NCBI GenBank assembly: GCA_030431985.1
Contig: JAUIIB010000028.1
Location: forward strand, 1-39,840
Origin: Gammaproteobacteria bacterium
GTDB taxonomy: Bacteria > Pseudomonadota > Gammaproteobacteria > Burkholderiales > Nitrosomonadaceae
Direction: 5' to 3'
Length of the DNA: 39,840 nt
In this document: in pieces, positions 36,130 to 39,840 of the stretch
Numbering within the stretch: the first letter of the stretch is position 1
How the letters are laid out: each line of letters starts with the position of its first letter
Notes under the pieces: generated by a model
What the model saw: only the letters and a program-made list of their open reading frames with translations
Told to the model about the DNA's origin: nothing
Database searches by the model: none
Position numbers and translations under genes: made by a program

Positions 36130-36699
36130 ATGTCAAAATTTAAGAGAGCGTTATTGTGTGGGACCGCATTATTGTTATTGACTGGTCTTCTGGGTGTAAC
36201 CACGCAGACAATAGCATCGGGAGAAAGATTATACGGTCGATTTACAAAAGATAATGAGCTGTATACACCAAGAAACTACCGTGAATGGGTTTTTATTGGT
36301 GCCAGCGTTACCCCTAATGATTTGAATGATGGTTCTGCCGCTTTTCCAGAATTTCATAACGTGTATATTGATCCAGGCAGTTACGAGCATTGGAAAAAAA
36401 CTGGAGAATTCCGTAACAACACTGTCATTGTAAAAGAGCTGGCAAGTGTGGGAGATACGGAAGCGGCAAGCGGAAACGGTTATTTCCCGGGTGAATTCGG
36501 CGGCATTGCGGCAATGGTCAAGAGTGAAAAGCGTTATCCTGACAGACCAGGTAACTGGGCATATTTTGGCTTTGACGGAAAATCGAGGCATGGCGCTATT
36601 CAGGATGATTCTGCATGCTCTGCCTGCCATCAGGAAAATGCTGATCAGGACCAGGTTTTTCTGCAGTTTTATCCGGTCTTGCGTGCGGCAAAACCGTAA
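36130..36699 (+). CDS. Cytochrome P460
   Basis: Cytochrome P460 is a periplasmic c-type haem protein of ammonia oxidisers that oxidises hydroxylamine to N2O (established for the N. europaea enzyme). From ATG at 36130 the protein has 189 residues, with AAAGGG upstream; an earlier in-frame start at 36064 lacks a signal-peptide-like beginning. The signal peptide (KFKRALLCGTALLLLTGLLG) ends near residue 30. The mature part has NYREWVFIGASVTPNDLNDG, YEHWKKTGEFR and TVIVKE. The lysine at residue 102 aligns, from memory, with Lys70 that crosslinks the haem in N. europaea. The haem motif CSACH lies at 163-167. These match well, so a true P460 rather than a P460-like cytochrome c' is likely. Confidence 0.93.
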   Translation: MSKFKRALLCGTALLLLTGLLGVTTQTIASGERLYGRFTKDNELYTPRNYREWVFIGASVTPNDLNDGSAAFPEFHNVYIDPGSYEHWKKTGEFRNNTVIVKELASVGDTEAASGNGYFPGEFGGIAAMVKSEKRYPDRPGNWAYFGFDGKSRHGAIQDDSACSACHQENADQDQVFLQFYPVLRAAKP

Positions 36700-36759
36700 A
36701 ACTAAAGATTTTTTGGTGTAAGCATCAGTCTATAGGATTGATGGAAAACAACAAAAAGA

Positions 36760-36796
36760 AATGGGTGCTTGAAAAATTATCAGGCACCCATTTTTT
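36760..36796 (+). terminator. Intrinsic terminator of the P460 gene
   Basis: A stem of 13 pairs (one G-U) joins AATGGGTGCTTGA (36760-36772) to TCAGGCACCCATT (36780-36792), with a 7-nt loop and a T-run at 36791-36796. It lies 60 nt after the P460 stop. The short A-run before the stem would also allow use from the other strand for gloB. Confidence 0.88.
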
Positions 36797-36859
36797 AGAT
36801 AATAAAGCACAGTGGTATTGACTGTGAATTAAGGTATGGGTGACACTCTTAATGTTCAA

Positions 36860-37651
36860 TTAGAAATTGTTTTTCCATTCGCGTAATGTTGTGAAAACAT
36901 CGAGCGGTTCATTCAGTTTTTTTCCGGCGTGCTGACTGGTGATTTTAATAATTTCAGGCTGGTTGCAGCGCAGAAAGGGGTTGCATTTTTTTTCGGTTGC
37001 CATGAGAGAAGGTAATGTCGGTTTATTTTCTCGACGTAGTTGTTTGACACGCTGCTCTTGTTGTTTGAGTTCCGCATTGCCGGGTTCCACAACCCGGGCG
37101 AAACTGATATTACTGAGCGTATATTCATGAGTGCAATAAACCAATGTATCATCGGGAAGTTGTTCTAATCTTTTGAGTGATCGGTACATTTGTTGTGGTG
37201 TGCCTTCAAAAATTCGTCCACAGCCACTGGCGAATAATGTATCGCCGCATAATAAAATATTTTTTTTCTGAAAATTGGGTAACAATCCAAAATAAGCAAT
37301 ATGACCATGTGTATGGCCGGGTACTTCAATGACTTTAAGTGTAAGCGACAGCGCATCGAGATAGACGGTATCATTATCTTGTAAAGCATGTGTGACGGTT
37401 GAAATCGCCTCCCGTTTTGGTCCATACACTGGTATTTGATGTTGTTCCAAAAGTGCCCGGTTGCCCCCGATATGGTCGCTGTGGTGATGTGTAATCAGAA
37501 TTGCAGTTAACTGCAATTGGTTGGAGCGAAGATATTTCATTACTGGTGGTGCATCTCCTGGATCGACGACTACGGCAAATTTAGTATCGTGAATAATCCA
37601 GATATAGTTATCTTTAAATGCAGGTATGGGATCAATATGTATTGTCGTCAT
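36860..37651 (-). CDS. gloB: Hydroxyacylglutathione hydrolase (glyoxalase II)
   Basis: GloB hydrolyses S-lactoylglutathione to lactate and glutathione in methylglyoxal detoxification. It is a cytoplasmic metallo-beta-lactamase-fold protein of 263 residues. The dinuclear metal motif THHHSDHIGG lies at about 54-63, VPGHTHGHIAY at about 110, LLCGDTLFASGCGRIFEGT at about 134, and VYCTHEYTLSN at about 170. The C-terminal substrate domain (RRENKPTLPSLMATEKKCNPFLR) is complete. It is divergent from the methyltransferase gene, the standard gloB-yafS arrangement. Confidence 0.95.
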   Translation of the reverse strand: MTTIHIDPIPAFKDNYIWIIHDTKFAVVVDPGDAPPVMKYLRSNQLQLTAILITHHHSDHIGGNRALLEQHQIPVYGPKREAISTVTHALQDNDTVYLDALSLTLKVIEVPGHTHGHIAYFGLLPNFQKKNILLCGDTLFASGCGRIFEGTPQQMYRSLKRLEQLPDDTLVYCTHEYTLSNISFARVVEPGNAELKQQEQRVKQLRRENKPTLPSLMATEKKCNPFLRCNQPEIIKITSQHAGKKLNEPLDVFTTLREWKNNF

Positions 37652-37746
37652 GTCATTTTTTAATCATGTAGAATTGATCAGAGGATTTATATAGCTTAGT
37701 TTACAATATGTTTCTGACCATTCTTAACTAAAATTATTCTACAGGC

Positions 37747-38460
37747 ATGGCCAAATTGACAGCCCAACAGTGGTTCGCAACGTCTTTGGGACAATATATT
37801 GTTGAACATGAGTTTCAATATTTTGACCAGATTGTTGCCAATATTTTTGGTTATAACGCAATGCAAATGGGAATGCCTCAATATGATTTTTTGAGAGCAA
37901 ACCGTATGCCGTTACGATTTTCTGCCGGTGTGGAAAATGAGCACATGCTGAAGGCAACGTGCGATCATTTACCCATAGCGAGTGATACCATCGATTTAAT
38001 TATTGTGCCGCATGTGCTTGAATTTCATGATAACCCACATCAAATTCTGAGGGAAATATATCGCGTACTCATTCCTGAAGGTCATGTCGTTATTTCGGGT
38101 TTTAATCCAATCAGCCTGTGGGGGCTACGGCAATCGTGTGGACTAGAGCGGGAAGAATTTCCCTGGAACGGACATTTTATAGCGCTGCCACGTTTAAAAG
38201 ACTGGTTAAAATTGTTTAATTTTGAAATGAAGGGGGGGAAATTATGTTGCTATATACCGCCTTTCCAACAAGAGAGCTGGCGTCGGCGGTTTGGGTTTAT
38301 GGAAGACGCTGGTGATCGATGGTGGCCAATTTCCGGCGGAATTTATTTTTTACATGCAGTGAAGCATAAATGCGGCATGTTGGTGATTAAGCCGGGATGG
38401 AAAAACAGTCTGGCCGGGAAAAAGAAAATCGCTGCGGCAACGCAGCGAAGCAAACGATAA
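37747..38460 (+). CDS. YafS-like SAM-dependent methyltransferase
   Basis: This 237-residue protein has a methyltransferase-11-like core: LPIASDTIDLIIVPHVLEFHDNPHQILREIYRVLIPEGHVVISGFNPISLWGLR at about 76-130. The glycine-rich motif I is not clear. It lies between gloB (divergent) and rnhA, exactly where E. coli has yafS. The substrate is unknown. Confidence 0.82.
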   Translation: MAKLTAQQWFATSLGQYIVEHEFQYFDQIVANIFGYNAMQMGMPQYDFLRANRMPLRFSAGVENEHMLKATCDHLPIASDTIDLIIVPHVLEFHDNPHQILREIYRVLIPEGHVVISGFNPISLWGLRQSCGLEREEFPWNGHFIALPRLKDWLKLFNFEMKGGKLCCYIPPFQQESWRRRFGFMEDAGDRWWPISGGIYFLHAVKHKCGMLVIKPGWKNSLAGKKKIAAATQRSKR

Positions 38461-38510
38461 AACTAATTTGTGTTTGAATGGGATGCTGCGCTTCGTACAG
38501 CGCGTATAAG

Positions 38511-38972
38511 ATGAAACAAGAAGAAAGCGTTGTTGAGATATATACCGATGGTGCGTGTAAGGGTAATCCTGGTGTTGGTGGGTGGGGGGCAGTATTAAAG
38601 TATGGAAACTATGAGCAGGAAATTTCAGGTGGCGAGGCATACACCACAAACAATCGCATGGAATTACTCGCTGCTATACGTGCCCTGGAGTTATTAAAAC
38701 GTAGTTGTAAAGTGCGTTTATATACTGATTCGAAATATGTACATAACGGGATCAGTCAATGGATGGCGTCATGGAAAGCACGTGACTGGAAAACGGCTGG
38801 CAAAAAACCGGTAAAAAATATGGATTTGTGGAAAGCCCTTGATCAATTATCGCAAAAGCATGACATCGACTGGCAGTGGGTACGTGGACATGCTGGGCAT
38901 GAAGGCAACGAGCGGGCAGATCGGCTGGCGAACCAAGGGGTAGAGAAAGCCGTTGCCGGAGATGCTACTTAA
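38511..38972 (+). CDS. rnhA: Ribonuclease HI
   Basis: RNase HI cleaves RNA in RNA-DNA hybrids in the cytoplasm. From ATG at 38511 the protein has 153 residues, close to the 155 of E. coli; a longer frame from 38478 adds 11 unlike residues. The catalytic acids are in order: [12 protein letters not shown] (Asp), [10 protein letters not shown] (Glu), [11 protein letters not shown] (Asp) and [10 protein letters not shown] (Asp). The basic hybrid-binding protrusion is present ([20 protein letters not shown]). It is followed 15 nt later by dnaQ, a common pairing. Confidence 0.95.
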   Translation: MKQEESVVEIYTDGACKGNPGVGGWGAVLKYGNYEQEISGGEAYTTNNRMELLAAIRALELLKRSCKVRLYTDSKYVHNGISQWMASWKARDWKTAGKKPVKNMDLWKALDQLSQKHDIDWQWVRGHAGHEGNERADRLANQGVEKAVAGDAT

Positions 38973-38987
38973 ACCTAAGGACTTTTT

Positions 38988-39704
38988 ATGCGTCAGATAG
39001 TGCTCGATACTGAAACAACGGGGCTGGAACACAAACTTGGACATCGGGTCGTTGAGATTGCCGCAGTTGAAATTTGTAATCGTCAATTAACGGGAAATCA
39101 TTTTCATCATTATCTTAACCCTGAGCGTGAAAGTGATGAGGGTGCGCTGCAAGTGCATGGTTTAACGCGTGCTTTTCTGCAGGATAAGCCAAAATTCAGA
39201 GAGGTTGCCAAAGAGTTTTTGGATTTTATTTTTGAATCTGAGTTGATTATTCATAATGCGCCATTTGATATCGGTTTTCTAAATCATGAGTTAGGGCTCC
39301 AAGAAATGTCTACTGTGGATGCTTATTGCGCGCAAATTACTGATACGCTGAGAATGGCGAAAGACTTGCATCCGGGTAAACGTAATAATCTGGATGCATT
39401 GTGCGAACGCTATAAAATAGATAATTCAAAGAGAACACTGCATGGCGCGTTGCTTGATGCCGAGTTGCTGGCTGAGGTTTATCTGGCAATGACGCGCGGC
39501 CAGGAAAGCTTGCTGATGGATTTGGATAGTGTAAATACGCCGGGTAATAAGACAGCCTGTGATGTGAGTAATTTAAGCTTGCAGATATTGTCAGCAACTA
39601 ACGAAGAACTCAAACTGCATCATTGCCAATTGGAGAAAATTCAGCAGGAAAGCAATGATCAGTGTATTTGGACGACACTAAATCAGAACCAAGATTCTAA
39701 ATAA
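38988..39704 (+). CDS. dnaQ: DNA polymerase III epsilon subunit (3'-5' exonuclease)
   Basis: DnaQ is the proofreading exonuclease of the replicative polymerase. The 238-residue protein has the three exonuclease motifs: VLDTETTGL (Exo I, Asp and Glu, residues 5-13), HNAPFDIGFLNHEL (Exo II) and HGALLDAELLAEVYLAM (Exo III, His and Asp). A C-terminal region follows for alpha-subunit binding. A ribosome site (AAGGAC) is present. It forms the usual rnhA-dnaQ pair. Confidence 0.95.
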   Translation: MRQIVLDTETTGLEHKLGHRVVEIAAVEICNRQLTGNHFHHYLNPERESDEGALQVHGLTRAFLQDKPKFREVAKEFLDFIFESELIIHNAPFDIGFLNHELGLQEMSTVDAYCAQITDTLRMAKDLHPGKRNNLDALCERYKIDNSKRTLHGALLDAELLAEVYLAMTRGQESLLMDLDSVNTPGNKTACDVSNLSLQILSATNEELKLHHCQLEKIQQESNDQCIWTTLNQNQDSK

Positions 39705-39840
39705 TCTGAATTAGAGGGTGTAAAGTTTTCTGTGTAACTGTCTGAGTTAAGTGTAGTCCTTCAAACGGTCTTCGAATTCGATTGTAAATCTATTCAGCGC
39801 CTGTTTCCAGTTATGGATTGGCATAGTCCATTTTAGTGAT
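39705..39840 (-). mobile_element. End of an IS256-family insertion sequence
   Basis: The right edge holds one end of an IS that continues outside the window. The terminal repeat appears to start near 39714 with GAGGGTGTAAAGTTTTCTGTG, ten bases after the dnaQ stop, and is followed by the 3' end of its transposase on the minus strand. Confidence 0.7.
39747..39840 (-). CDS. IS256-family transposase, C-terminal end (partial)
   Basis: Only the last 30 codons are visible: KWTMPIHNWKQALNRF, then TIEFEDRLKDYT and a TAA stop at 39747-39749. The W-T-M-P-I-x-N-W-x-x-A-L pattern is the usual C-terminus of IS256-family transposases. The rest lies beyond the window, so intactness cannot be judged. Confidence 0.85.
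   Translation of the reverse strand, partial: SLKWTMPIHNWKQALNRFTIEFEDRLKDYT

Noticed and set aside
1..39840. CRISPR arrays, rRNA genes, toxin-antitoxin pairs, prophage genes
   Set aside because: I looked for regularly spaced repeats, rRNA sequence and typical phage or toxin modules and saw none.

Overview
The window looks like chromosomal DNA of an ammonia-oxidising betaproteobacterium, most likely Nitrosomonas. The strongest pointer is a cytochrome P460 gene (36130-36699) closely resembling, from memory, the Nitrosomonas europaea enzyme. The housekeeping gene orders (lptE-holA; gloB-yafS-like-rnhA-dnaQ), a moderate GC content and Gram-negative envelope genes agree with this. No species is claimed.

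Layout. (1) 1-6229: a small secreted protein with a duplicated motif, a TonB-dependent receptor paired with a YfiR-family protein, holA and lptE (without the usual leuS neighbour), and two small genes of DUF5658 and DUF6447 type. (2) 6230-27470: about 21 kb with every gene on the minus strand. In transcription order it holds an ABC-2 polysaccharide exporter (wzm, wzt), a GT4 glycosyltransferase, a lipid-A-type acyltransferase, a two-domain methyltransferase, a GNAT-like protein, a GT2, a PIG-L deacetylase/GT2 fusion, a GT2/HAD fusion, two more GT2 enzymes, an SDR epimerase-like protein, a Crp/Fnr-family regulator and a complete type I secretion system (ABC, HlyD, TolC). (3) 28049-31672: one divergent plus-strand gene for a 1207-residue, cysteine-free, acidic, RTX-like S-layer-type protein. 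It ends in a strong intrinsic terminator. (4) 31756-33254: an ORF-less group IIC intron placed just behind that terminator, then a decayed IS1595-family element. (5) 33386-39704: tRNA-Lys, mtgA, mgtE, cytochrome P460, gloB, a YafS-like methyltransferase, rnhA and dnaQ. (6) The right edge carries the 3' end of an IS256-family transposase.

How it fits together (inference). Region 2 plus the gene at 28049 resembles the Caulobacter rsaA arrangement: a surface-layer protein without a Sec signal, its own type I exporter, and an O-polysaccharide locus that would make the lipopolysaccharide to which the layer is attached. The Crp-type regulator carries a CRP-like recognition helix (S-R-E-T-V-T-R). 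A perfect TGTGA-N6-TCACA palindrome lies between its gene and the secretion operon, which suggests local control of export. The S-layer gene's own upstream region carries a different repeated motif (three copies of ATAGCATA) and two 12-bp tandem duplications.
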